Of a stretch of DNA of 14,516 bases, positions 1 to 8,400 are shown piece after piece. Under the pieces are notes generated by a model. It saw nothing but the letters and a program-made list of their open reading frames with translations, was not told where the DNA came from and made no database searches. The DNA is from Sediminibacterium ginsengisoli (lineage in GTDB: Bacteria > Bacteroidota > Bacteroidia > Chitinophagales > Chitinophagaceae). The stretch is from contig CALPLN020000030.1 in assembly GCA_943324415.2 (NCBI GenBank), positions 1-14,516 on the forward strand, read 5' to 3'. Every line of letters starts with the position of its first letter. Within the stretch, counting starts at the first letter, position 1. A program made the position numbers and the translations under genes.

Positions 1-968
1 AAGTGTATGGTGCTGTGGATCCTGCGAGTTATGGTTATTCTTTGAGCGCTCCACTATTGGGTGGCGATGTATTAATTGGAGCTTTGTCTAGAGTTACAGG
101 AGAAGCAGTAGGCGCTTATGCAATCGGACAAGGAACATTAACAAATTCGAACTATGATATCACTTATGTAGGAAATAATTTTATAATTACAAAGTTGCCA
201 CTAACGATTGCTGTAACTGCTGGTCAAACGAAAGTGTATGGTGCTGCGGATCCTGCGATTTATGGCTATTCCTTAAGTGCACCATTATTGGCTAGCGATG
301 TATTATTGGGATCATTAACTAGGGTAGCAGGAGAGACAGTAGGGCCATACGCTATCAGTCAAGGAACATTAACAAATCCAAACTATGATATCACTTTTAT
401 AGGTAATGATTTTACGATCACAAAAAAGGCATTAACCGTAACAGCAACTGCATTAGATAAAATATATGATGGCAATACATTGGCATCTGTTAGTTTGTCA
501 AGTACTGATATAGTTTCAGGTGATATAATTTTGATTGCCAATGCTTCGGCCACATTTGACACAAAGGAAATAGGTATCAATAAGATAGTTACAGTTAGTG
601 GAATGAGTATTAGTGGGTTGAATGTGGTTAATTATAGTTTAACGAGCACATCTGTTACAACTACTGCAAGTATATCAGCCCCAGCAACCATCATTTTTGA
701 TTTGCCCAATGCATTTACACCCAATGGAGATGGCATGAATGATGAGCTTAAATTAATTACCAATGCGGGGGTGACTTCATTGACAAGTTTTAAGATATTC
801 AGCAGATCTGGAAATTTGGTTTTTGAGTCTAGAGATTTATCCAGAGGTTGGGATGGAAGATACAAGGGCAATATACTCCCTATAGACGTTTATTATTGGA
901 CGGCTGCTTATGTAGATAGAAACAATGTTACTAATTCTAAAACTGGGACAGTCCTTTTGTTAAAATAA
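1..968 (+). CDS. MBG/YDG-repeat surface protein with type IX type B sorting domain (5'-truncated)
   Basis: Only the last 321 or so residues are in the window. The frame is open to the left edge and the GTG at 3-5 is an internal Val of a repeat, not a start. Visible parts, numbered from that codon: two MBG-type repeats (residues 1-77 and 78-153), each beginning KVYGAxDPAxYGYSLSAPLL; a third, diverged YDG-type unit beginning KIYDGNT (about 153-230); and a C-terminal domain (about 232-321) with the signature FTPNGDGMND at 238-247 and the closing pattern DVYYWTAAY...TGTVLLLK. That last domain is the gliding-motility-associated (CHU_C, type B) sorting domain that sends proteins out through the type IX system. 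MBG/YDG repeats are common in long Bacteroidota surface or adhesin-like proteins, so the inferred role is a secreted or surface-attached stalk protein. Its ligand cannot be told because the N-terminal part is missing. The PorP/SprF-like gene 2 bases downstream is the usual partner of such cargo. Sorting domain and repeats are clear; cellular role is inference. Confidence 0.9.
   Translation, partial: VYGAVDPASYGYSLSAPLLGGDVLIGALSRVTGEAVGAYAIGQGTLTNSNYDITYVGNNFIITKLPLTIAVTAGQTKVYGAADPAIYGYSLSAPLLASDVLLGSLTRVAGETVGPYAISQGTLTNPNYDITFIGNDFTITKKALTVTATALDKIYDGNTLASVSLSSTDIVSGDIILIANASATFDTKEIGINKIVTVSGMSISGLNVVNYSLTSTSVTTTASISAPATIIFDLPNAFTPNGDGMNDELKLITNAGVTSLTSFKIFSRSGNLVFESRDLSRGWDGRYKGNILPIDVYYWTAAYVDRNNVTNSKTGTVLLLK
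3..461 (+). repeat. Tandem MBG-domain coding repeat, two units (231 and 228 bases)
   Basis: Unit 1 (3-233) and unit 2 (234-461) align codon for codon. About 49 of the first 65 residues are identical by eye. At DNA level there are long exact matches, for example an 18-base match starting at 129 and again at 360, offset 231. The repeat begins at the window edge, so more copies probably lie to the left. The next unit (from about 459) keeps only the K-x-Y-D-G start and is much more diverged. Confidence 0.85.
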
Positions 969-970
969 GT

Positions 971-1972
971 TTGAAATTTAAATATTACATATCATTCATT
1001 TCTTTGGTTTTCTTTTTGAAAACAAATGCACAAGAGCTTGTTCTATCTCAGCCTTTTGCAGCTGCTCAATTCTTAAGTCCTGCTTCTGTTGGTAATGGGG
1101 TATTTGATCAGCGTATTCAATCTAATTATAGGAGTCAATCCATTGGCGGTTCAAATTTTGCAAGAACCATTGTAGTTGGATGGGATAGAAAATATAACAG
1201 AAAGGCGTTGGACCAAACCAATTACTTAGGGATAGGTGGTCAAATTATTTCTGAGCAATTAATGAACGGGTTGTTGAATACCAATTACATCACGTTTAAT
1301 ACGGCGTATCATTTGTTTTTAGATGGGGATGACTATTCAAATATCGCAATTGGCTTAGGAGTTACGTATGCGCAAACCAATTTAGATCGTTCTAAATTAA
1401 GGTTTGGTGACATGTATGACCCTTCGGGTAATTTATCGGGCAATCCAAGTTCTGAAATATTTTTATCCAATCCTGGTCGTCTATCAGCCAATACAGGTTT
1501 GCTTTTCACCAGACATTCAACAGATACGTATTTTCAGTTGAGTGCAAATGGCTTCTTTTTTGCAAAGCCTGATGTCACGAATTCTCCATTTAATGAAGCG
1601 CCCGGTATGCGTTCTGCTTTATTTGTGAATGTAGAAAAGTATTTTAATGAGGACTATACCTATTTATTCCATGGTGCATTTAGTAGTAGAAATAAGGAAA
1701 ATAGTTATCTAGCAGGTGCAAGTATTTCTTTACCTATATTATGGAAGTTTGACCATGACAGAAGATTGTACCTAGGTTGTTATTATCGTGTAAAAGATGC
1801 CATTATCCCCTCTGTCAATATTATGATGGATGATTATATTTTTGGTATGAGCTATGATATATACAACAATGGATTGTCTGCTGCCGGAATTAGATCCAAT
1901 AGTTTTGAATTGACTTTCTCTAAATCTTTTGGGAAACGTAAGCAAGAATTGATGCGTACTTTATTTGATTAA
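971..1972 (+). CDS. PorP/SprF family type IX secretion outer-membrane protein
   Basis: 333 residues, normal for the family. A signal peptide is clear: MKFKYY, then a hydrophobic stretch, ending KTNA|QE at residues 20/21. The mature N-terminus carries the family signature: residues near 28-55 read QPFAAAQFLSPASVGNG followed by R-x-x-x-N-Y-R-x-Q. The rest alternates polar and aromatic/hydrophobic residues as in an outer-membrane beta-barrel and ends ELTFSKSFGKRK. Family knowledge: SprF in Flavobacterium is needed to secrete the type B cargo SprB, and PorP/SprF paralogues usually sit just downstream of type B cargo genes, as here (2-base gap, so almost surely co-transcribed and perhaps translationally coupled). 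The start is taken as TTG at 971: there is no in-frame ATG that keeps the signal peptide, and the next Met lies deep in the protein. It is probably a cargo-specific partner rather than the core PorP; family call is firm, exact partner is inferred. Confidence 0.9.
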   Translation: MKFKYYISFISLVFFLKTNAQELVLSQPFAAAQFLSPASVGNGVFDQRIQSNYRSQSIGGSNFARTIVVGWDRKYNRKALDQTNYLGIGGQIISEQLMNGLLNTNYITFNTAYHLFLDGDDYSNIAIGLGVTYAQTNLDRSKLRFGDMYDPSGNLSGNPSSEIFLSNPGRLSANTGLLFTRHSTDTYFQLSANGFFFAKPDVTNSPFNEAPGMRSALFVNVEKYFNEDYTYLFHGAFSSRNKENSYLAGASISLPILWKFDHDRRLYLGCYYRVKDAIIPSVNIMMDDYIFGMSYDIYNNGLSAAGIRSNSFELTFSKSFGKRKQELMRTLFD

Positions 1973-1982
1973 GCTGTTGTGA

Positions 1983-2432
1983 TTAAAATACAATCGAACA
2001 GTTCACCCATTCAGGATCAAAATTAGCATTGTATTTTTTGTAAAAATTGATAGCTGGCTCGTTCCATTCTAAGACCTGCCAGTTCATACCATTGAATCCT
2101 TTTTCTTTTGCCTCTATAATCAACGCATCAAATAAAAGGCTTCCTATTTTTTTACCACGCATTTCTTCGGTCACTAAAATATCTTCTAAGTACATTCTTT
2201 GTCCTTTCCAGGTAGAATAGCGCACATAATATAAAGCCATACCTATAACCACACCTTGCACTTCGGCCACAAAGGCCCACCACACTGGATTAGCACCAAA
2301 TCCACTTTCTTCAAAATGGGATAATGAAACGGTGACTTCGTCTGGCGCTTTTTCGTACACAGCTAGTTCTTGGATCAATTCCATCATGCGCTCGCAATCA
2401 GTTCGATTCGCTTTACGAATTATAATATCCAT
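1983..2432 (-). CDS. GNAT N-acetyltransferase, SSAT (diamine acetyltransferase)-like
   Basis: 149 residues, a single GNAT domain that would transfer acetyl from acetyl-CoA to an amine in the cytoplasm. Visible elements: beta-strand 4/motif A with YLED at 81-84 and the acetyl-CoA pyrophosphate loop RGKKIG at 92-97 (the usual Gly at the fourth place is Lys, a variant seen in other GNATs); motif B with LEWNEPAINFY at 121-131, where Tyr131 sits at the place of the general acid Tyr of spermidine/spermine acetyltransferase. The pairing of YLED...RG..IG with EWNEP.INFYKK resembles, from memory, the SSAT1/SSAT2 group, whose substrates are polyamines or thialysine. The exact substrate is therefore uncertain. 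It is the last gene of a probable minus-strand operon (24 bases after the trans-sulfuration gene) and runs tail to tail into the porP-like gene with 10 bases between the stops. ATG start at 2432. Confidence 0.85.
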   Translation of the reverse strand: MDIIIRKANRTDCERMMELIQELAVYEKAPDEVTVSLSHFEESGFGANPVWWAFVAEVQGVVIGMALYYVRYSTWKGQRMYLEDILVTEEMRGKKIGSLLFDALIIEAKEKGFNGMNWQVLEWNEPAINFYKKYNANFDPEWVNCSIVF

Positions 2433-2456
2433 AGTGGTATCTATAAAGGTGAATAA

Positions 2457-3689
2457 TTAAATAGAGGCTTTTGACAATGCTTGTGCAAGATCGGCTTCTA
2501 GATCTTCTATATTTTCAATCCCTACACTCATTCTTATTAATCCATCTGTAATGCCATATTTAATTCGCTCTTCCTTTGGTATGGACATATGCGTCATACT
2601 TGCAGGATGTGACACTAAAGTATCTACGGTGCCTAAAGAAACTGCACGGGTACATACTTCTACTGCATTGATAAATTTTTTGCCTGCATCAATGCCACCT
2701 TTTAGTTCAAAACTAATCAATGGAGCATGTTGCTTCATTTGTTTTTTGGCAATCTCGTGATGAGGATGCGTAGTCAATCCTGTATAATTTACATGTGCAA
2801 TCGCTGGATGTGCTGCTAAAAAATTAGCCACTTTTGCTGCATTGCTACAATGTTTTTCCATTCTTAATTCTAAAGTCTTCATGCCCTGAATTAACAAGTA
2901 GGCGTCAAATGCATTGCTATTGCCTCCCATTAACACATGCCATTTCCAAGCTTTCTTATGCATGAATTCCAAATCCTTTCCTAACAACACACCATGTAAC
3001 GCAGATCCATGACCATTTAAAAACTTGGTGGCAGAATGAAATACAAAGTCTGCTCCTAACGCAAAGGGTTGTTGTAAATAAGGTGTTGCAACGGTATTGT
3101 CAACAGACACTTTAATGCCATGTGCTTTTGCAATCATACAAATAGCTTTGATGTCCACACATTGTAGTGTCGGATTGGCGGGCGTTTCTAAGTGGATTAA
3201 TTTGGTACTAGGGTTCGCTTGAATCGTATCTATTAAAACTTGTTCGTTGAGAATATCAATTAAAATAATTTTCACGCCAGCTTCAACCAATACTTTTTGC
3301 ATCAATTCTTGAGAGCCGCCGTATAAAGAATAGTGTGAGATCAAGGTATCACCTGCACTTAGATTGCTGAAAAACAAAGTCGTCATAGCAGCTTGTCCAC
3401 TTGAGTGTAACAATGCTTTTAACGCTAATGGTTCACCTTCTTCGTTCGTAAGTCCATGTGCTTCTAATGCTGCAATCGTTTCCTCTGCTGCAGTAAAAGT
3501 GGGGTTGCCCCATCTTGTGTACAACTTGGTTTTATCATCTCCTTTAAAACGTTCCATCCCTTCTTCGGCAGAACCAAAAGTAAAAGTAGAAGTTGCATAG
3601 ATAGGAGTGGTGTGTGAAAAATTATCATTTTCATGTCCGGCAGTATGTAGTGTTACTGTACTGATTCCTTTAAATTTCTTTTTGCTCAT
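2457..3689 (-). CDS. Cys/Met-metabolism PLP-dependent enzyme (cystathionine gamma-synthase/lyase type)
   Basis: 410 residues, fold-type I PLP enzyme of the trans-sulfuration family, cytoplasmic, normally a tetramer. Key residues visible: YTRWGNPT at 57-64 (Tyr57 and Arg59 bind the phosphate of the neighbouring subunit's PLP), SSGQAAM at 96-102, Tyr123 in LYGGS (ring stacking), VDNT at 196-199 (Asp197 to the pyridine nitrogen), SATKFLNGHG at 219-228 with Lys222 as the Schiff-base lysine, and Arg386 in LIRMSVGIE (substrate carboxylate). All catalytic residues are present. The family includes cystathionine gamma-synthase, cystathionine gamma-lyase, methionine gamma-lyase and O-acetylhomoserine sulfhydrylase. 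The Cys that follows the stacking Tyr by two places in classical methionine gamma-lyase is Gly125 here, which favours a synthase/lyase of cystathionine or a sulfhydrylase over methionine gamma-lyase. Family certain, reaction not. It lies between fabH (46 bases upstream) and the GNAT gene (24 bases downstream), probably in one operon. Confidence 0.9.
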   Translation of the reverse strand: MSKKKFKGISTVTLHTAGHENDNFSHTTPIYATSTFTFGSAEEGMERFKGDDKTKLYTRWGNPTFTAAEETIAALEAHGLTNEEGEPLALKALLHSSGQAAMTTLFFSNLSAGDTLISHYSLYGGSQELMQKVLVEAGVKIILIDILNEQVLIDTIQANPSTKLIHLETPANPTLQCVDIKAICMIAKAHGIKVSVDNTVATPYLQQPFALGADFVFHSATKFLNGHGSALHGVLLGKDLEFMHKKAWKWHVLMGGNSNAFDAYLLIQGMKTLELRMEKHCSNAAKVANFLAAHPAIAHVNYTGLTTHPHHEIAKKQMKQHAPLISFELKGGIDAGKKFINAVEVCTRAVSLGTVDTLVSHPASMTHMSIPKEERIKYGITDGLIRMSVGIENIEDLEADLAQALSKASI

Positions 3690-3735
3690 ATTGCGTTTGT
3701 TTGAATGATACTAATTCAGCTTTCTAAAGATACTA

Positions 3736-4728
3736 TTAATAGGCCCATTTTACCCATGCTGCACCCCAAGTAAATCCTCCACCAAAAGCAGCTAAGATCA
3801 AATTATCTCCTTTTTTCAATTGAGACTCCCATTCCCATAAGCACAATGGGATTGTCGCGGCAGTGGTATTGCCATATTTCTCGATATTGATCATTACTTT
3901 TTCTTTTGGTAAGCCCACTCGGTTTGCTGTTGCATCAATGATTCTCAAATTGGCTTGATGTGGAACCAACCAAGCGATATCGTCTCCTGTTAAATTATGT
4001 TTTTCTAATAATTCTGCACTCACATCCGCCATGCCTGTTACTGCGAACTTAAACACGGGTTGTCCATCTTGGAATGCATAATGTTCTCTTGCCATTACGG
4101 TTTCAACAGAAGCGGGTTTTAAACTTCCGCCTGCTTTAAGGTGTAAATAGGCTCTTCCACTTCCGTCACTTTTTAAGATGGCATCTTGGAATCCATTTTC
4201 GTCTGCACTTGGTTCAAGTAATACAGCGCCAGCGCCATCTCCAAAGATGATACAGGTTGCTCTATCTGTATAGTCAACGATGGAGCTCATTTTATCTACT
4301 CCAACCACAATCACTTTTTTATATCTACCTGCTTCAACGAAGCTAGCACCAGTCGTCAAGGCGAAAAGGAAACCGCTACATGCCGCACCTAAGTCAAATC
4401 CAAAAGCATTTTTTGCACCAATTTTATCTCCAATGATATTTGCTGTGGCAGGGAATACCATGTCTGGAGTTACCGTAGCGCAAATAATACAATCAATATC
4501 TAAAGGGTCTAAATTCTTTTTTCTTAAAATCTCTTCAATTGCTTTTACAGCCATATCTGAACTAGCTTTTCCTGGCTCTCTTAATATTCTTCTTTCAGAA
4601 ATACCAGTTCTGCTCCTGATCCATTCATCATTTGTATCTACTAGCTTTTCCAAGTCAAAATTGGTCAATTTGGTCTCTGGTACGTATCCTCCAACCGAGG
4701 TGATTGCTGCTTTCAGCTTTTGGGACAT
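3736..4728 (-). CDS. fabH: Beta-ketoacyl-ACP synthase III
   Basis: 330 residues, full length for KAS III. It starts type II fatty acid synthesis by condensing an acyl-CoA primer with malonyl-ACP in the cytoplasm. The Cys-His-Asn triad is present: Cys117 in DLGAACSGF, His257 in VPHQAN and Asn287 in KYGNTTAATIPL. The CoA-binding N-terminal signature DTNDEWIRSRTGI (31-43) with Trp36 and Arg40, and the C-terminal AAFGGGFTWGAAWV (313-326), are also typical. Branched-chain primers would fit the iso-fatty acids common in Bacteroidota, but primer choice cannot be read from the sequence. The usual neighbours (plsX, rpmF, fabD, acpP) are absent; instead it is the first gene of a minus-strand group with the trans-sulfuration enzyme and a GNAT. 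ATG start at 4728, facing ruvA across a 100-base divergent region. Confidence 0.95.
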   Translation of the reverse strand: MSQKLKAAITSVGGYVPETKLTNFDLEKLVDTNDEWIRSRTGISERRILREPGKASSDMAVKAIEEILRKKNLDPLDIDCIICATVTPDMVFPATANIIGDKIGAKNAFGFDLGAACSGFLFALTTGASFVEAGRYKKVIVVGVDKMSSIVDYTDRATCIIFGDGAGAVLLEPSADENGFQDAILKSDGSGRAYLHLKAGGSLKPASVETVMAREHYAFQDGQPVFKFAVTGMADVSAELLEKHNLTGDDIAWLVPHQANLRIIDATANRVGLPKEKVMINIEKYGNTTAATIPLCLWEWESQLKKGDNLILAAFGGGFTWGAAWVKWAY

Positions 4729-4812
4729 AGTTTGTTAGTTTGTTTGGGCCACAAATATCTTAAAAAATGCCTAAGAATGACCTAAAATAGCCATATTTCA
4801 TTGCTTAAGTGT

Positions 4813-4820
4813 TATTTTTG
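4813..4820 (+). promoter_or_regulatory. Candidate Bacteroidota -7 element upstream of ruvA
   Basis: TATTTTTG matches the Bacteroidota -7 consensus TAnnTTTG at all fixed positions and lies 8 bases before the ruvA ATG, inside the 100-base fabH/ruvA divergent gap (4729-4828). I see no good TTTG -33 element about 19-20 bases upstream, and the implied leader would be only a few bases, so this is a weak call. No hairpin or other regulatory structure is evident in the rest of the gap. Confidence 0.25.
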
Positions 4821-4828
4821 GCTCCATT

Positions 4829-5416
4829 ATGATTGCATTTTTACAAGGGAACTTTGTCCAATTGACCCCAGCTAAACTTATTGTTGATGTTGGAGGAGTA
4901 GGCTATGAAGTAAATATTAGTTTAAACACTTATGAATCGATCTCTGGAAAAGAGAAAGGGTTACTCCATACTTATTTACACATTACTGAAAACTCACAGG
5001 TTTTAGTCTGTTTCTTTGGTCAGGATGAGAAAGAATTGTTCTTACAATTGATCAGTGTTTCTGGAGTAGGTGCGAGCACTGCGAGGATGATGTTATCGGG
5101 TATGCGACCAGATGAAATCATTCGTGCTATCGTTCAGGGGGATGCAAGACAATTAGAACAAATTAAAGGGATTGGGAAAAAATCTGCAGAACGTTTGGTC
5201 TTAGAGTTAAAGGATAAGTTGGCAAAATTGCCAATGCAAATGTCAGGCGGATCAACATTTAGTAAGTCGACTCCTCATCAAGACGCGATTCAAGCTTTAG
5301 TTTCATTAGGGATTCAAAAAGCGGTGGCTGAAAAAGCAATCGATAAGGCGATACAATCAGAGGGTGCAGAGGTCTCTCTTGAAATTTTAATCAAACAAGC
5401 GCTCAAAAATTGTTAA
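4829..5416 (+). CDS. ruvA: Holliday junction branch migration protein RuvA
   Basis: 195 residues, normal for RuvA. It binds Holliday junctions as a tetramer and loads the RuvB motor for branch migration in recombinational repair. Domain I (OB fold, 1 to about 64) starts MIAFLQGNFVQLTPAKLIVD and holds the GGVGYEV signature (22-28). Domain II (about 65-135) has two helix-hairpin-helix motifs, VSGVGASTA (77-85) and IKGIGKKSA (112-120), that contact DNA backbone. A flexible linker rich in Ser/Gly/Met (about 135-148) leads to domain III (about 150-195), the RuvB-binding part. ATG start at 4829. The next gene, sprA, begins 24 bases after the stop, so the two are likely co-transcribed despite unrelated functions. 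I recall this ruvA-sprA order from other Bacteroidota, but cannot confirm how widespread it is. Confidence 0.97.
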   Translation: MIAFLQGNFVQLTPAKLIVDVGGVGYEVNISLNTYESISGKEKGLLHTYLHITENSQVLVCFFGQDEKELFLQLISVSGVGASTARMMLSGMRPDEIIRAIVQGDARQLEQIKGIGKKSAERLVLELKDKLAKLPMQMSGGSTFSKSTPHQDAIQALVSLGIQKAVAEKAIDKAIQSEGAEVSLEILIKQALKNC

Positions 5417-5440
5417 TCGATCATTTTAAATGTTTTTTTC

Positions 5441-8400
5441 TTGAGATTTTTTCACACTGTCATGTTATTGTCTGGTCTACTTCTATTGAAGCAGACGGGT
5501 CATGCGCAAGATTCGAGTAGATTAAAACCTCCATTTAAAGATACGATTACCAAAAAAACTGCAGATACTGTGGTGGGTAAGTTAAGGTATCCTATTGCGG
5601 ATAGACGAACTGATTTCTTATCTCAGCCCAGCAACAATCCATTTGATATTAGAGATTCAAGTTTGCTTAAAAGGAGGGTAGATTATGATCCTACTACCAA
5701 GCAATATTATATTACAGAGAAATTAGGGAGTGGCTACAATCGATTTCCATCTACATTAAGTTTTGATGAGTTTTGGAAATTAAAAACACGTAAGGATGAG
5801 CAAGCCTATTTTATGCAACGTGCCAATTCATTGGGGGTATTGAATCGAAAAATCACAAGACCAAAAACCAAAGTATTCGATAGTTATTTTGATCGACTAT
5901 TTGGAAAGACAGGATCGGATTTAAAAATTGATATTAAACCTGTTGGAGAAATCAATATTAAAGCGGGATACCAAGGACAGAATGTAAAGAATCCTACATT
6001 GCCTGAGCGCGCGCGTAAAAACGGTGGATTTGATTTTGATGCCAATACCAATTTTAGCATGAATGCAAGTATTGGTGACAAGTTAAGATTCCCAATCAAT
6101 TTAAATTCTTTATCCAATCTTGGATTCGACAATCAGATTAAATTAAACTACAAGGGTAAAAAGGATGAGGTGATAAAGTATATCGAAGCGGGTAATATCA
6201 ATTATATTTCACGCAGCACCTTAATACCAAGTACGCAAAATTTATTTGGTGTTAAAGCGCAATTGCAGTTTGGAAAATTATTTGTGACTGGTGCCATTGC
6301 GAATCAAAAATCTCAGCGTCAGTCCATGGCATTACAGGGTGGATCATCTACGCAAAGATTTCAGAAAAGACTAGATGACTATGAAGAAAATAGACACTTT
6401 TTATTAGCACAGTATTTTAGGAATAATTACAATAAGGCAATGAGTACTTTGCCGGTGATTAATTCACAAATCCAAATTAAGCGTATCGAAGTTTGGGTGA
6501 CCAATCGGAATGGACAAACAACGAATGCTCGAGATGTAGTTGGTTTAACAGATATTGGAGAGCCTGTTTTAAGAACTGAACGTAAAACTTTAGAATCCAA
6601 TCCTAATAATCCTTTTCCAGACAATAGTGCCAATAAATTATATTCAAAGATTATTAACAATCCTAATGCCAGAAATCCTGCAGGCGTTTCAACAGTATTG
6701 GCTCAAGAAGGATTGAGGTCTGCAGAAGATTATGAAAGAACTTTCGCAAGAAAATTAACGGAGAATGAATATTTTTTCAATGGACAAGTTGGTTTCTTAT
6801 CATTAAACATTCCATTGCAAGCGGATGAAGTATTGGCTGTTGCATTTCAATATACCTATAATGGTAAAGTGTATCAAGTAGGTGAATTTTCTGAAGGAGT
6901 TGCGCTAGATCCAAATAAAGGGGTACAACAAATTTTGTTCTTAAAATTATTGAAAGCCACTACACAAAGAACAGATTTGCCTATCTGGGATTTGATGATG
7001 AAAAACGTGTACTCCTTAGATTTATTTGGGGCCATTCAACAACAAGATTTTCAGTTGAACATTTTGTATGAAGAACCTAGTGCAGGATTAAAAAGATATC
7101 TACCTGTTACCAATAAAGCATACGAAGGAAAATCTTTGATTAAAATATTGCAGTTGGATCGACTGAACAATCGAAATGATCCACAACCTGATGGGGTGTT
7201 CGATTATGTGGAAGGCTATACTGTGTTATCTAATATGGGTAGGATTGTATTTCCATTATTGGAACCCTTTGGTCAAGACTTGCAAAACATTGCTTTTGCT
7301 GGAATCGATTCTGCTGTGACGAAAAAATATATCTATCCTCAATTGTACCGTAATATCAAAGCGGAGGCGCAAACATTTGCCAATCTGAATCGATTTGTGA
7401 TGGAAGGACAGGTTAAAGGAAGTGCGGGTGGTTCCGAGATTAGTTTAAATGCATTCAATGTACCGCCTGGTTCTGTGAGTGTACGTGCTGGCGGACAAAT
7501 TTTAAAAGAAGGGATAGATTATATTGTTGACTATGGGTCTGGTACGGTAAGAATCATTAATCCTGGCATTTTGAGTTCTAATATTCCTGTGAATGTTTCT
7601 TTCGAAAACAATTTGGGATTTGGATTTCAGGAGAGAGGATTTAGAGCTTTAAGAATTGACTACTTAGCAAGTAAGAATTTTAATTTTGGTATTTCATCTT
7701 CACGTTTGAGTGAGCGTCCATTTTTTACCAAGACCAATTTTGGATCAGATCCTATTAAAAATGCGATGTATGGTTTTGATTTCAACTATAAAAAAGATTT
7801 ACCTGGTTTAACAAGACTCTTAGATAAGCTTCCGTTTTATAGTACCAAAGCAAAGTCATCCATTGTAGCTTATGGAGAAGCCGCTATTTTAAAACCTGGA
7901 CATGCGCAACAAATTGGGAAAGGCGGTTCAGGCGTTGTTTACCTAGACGATTTTGAATCCACAAGAACCAATATCGATTTAAGATTTCCATTCACCGCTT
8001 GGACATTGGCTTCCACACCATTGGATCGTTTTCCAGAAGGTGCTTTAACGGATTCTGTCGACTATAATAAAAATAGAGCAAGGCTAGCTTGGTACACGAT
8101 AGAGCCTAATTTGCAAGATCGCAATAGTTCCAATAACCCATTGGCAAATAATGTAGCTGCATTGAGTGACCCTAGAATACGTCAGGTATTTACCAATGAA
8201 TTGTTTCCTCAAAAGACAACCAATATTACGGATGTTCAATTGCCCACTTTTGATTTGAGTTATTATCCAAAAGAACGAGGCCCTTATAATTACAACTATA
8301 AAGATTTGGATGCAACTGGTAGGGTCAAAAACCCTTCAGATAAATGGGGTGGGATCATGCGTTCATTAGATCAGACAGATTTTGAAACAGGTATCATAGA

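Noticed and set aside
3..968. GTG at 3-5 as a true start codon
   Set aside because: It is the Val of KVYG, matched in register by the same codon at 234 in the next repeat; the gene starts outside the window.
4280..4738. 152-codon open frame on the plus strand opposite fabH
   Set aside because: It lies wholly antisense to a gene with an intact catalytic triad, shows no recognisable domain, and crosses the fabH start; a shadow frame.
4752..4759. Possible -7 promoter element for fabH on the minus strand (GATATTTG)
   Set aside because: One mismatch to TAnnTTTG and no -33 TTTG at the right distance; not enough to call in AT-rich DNA.
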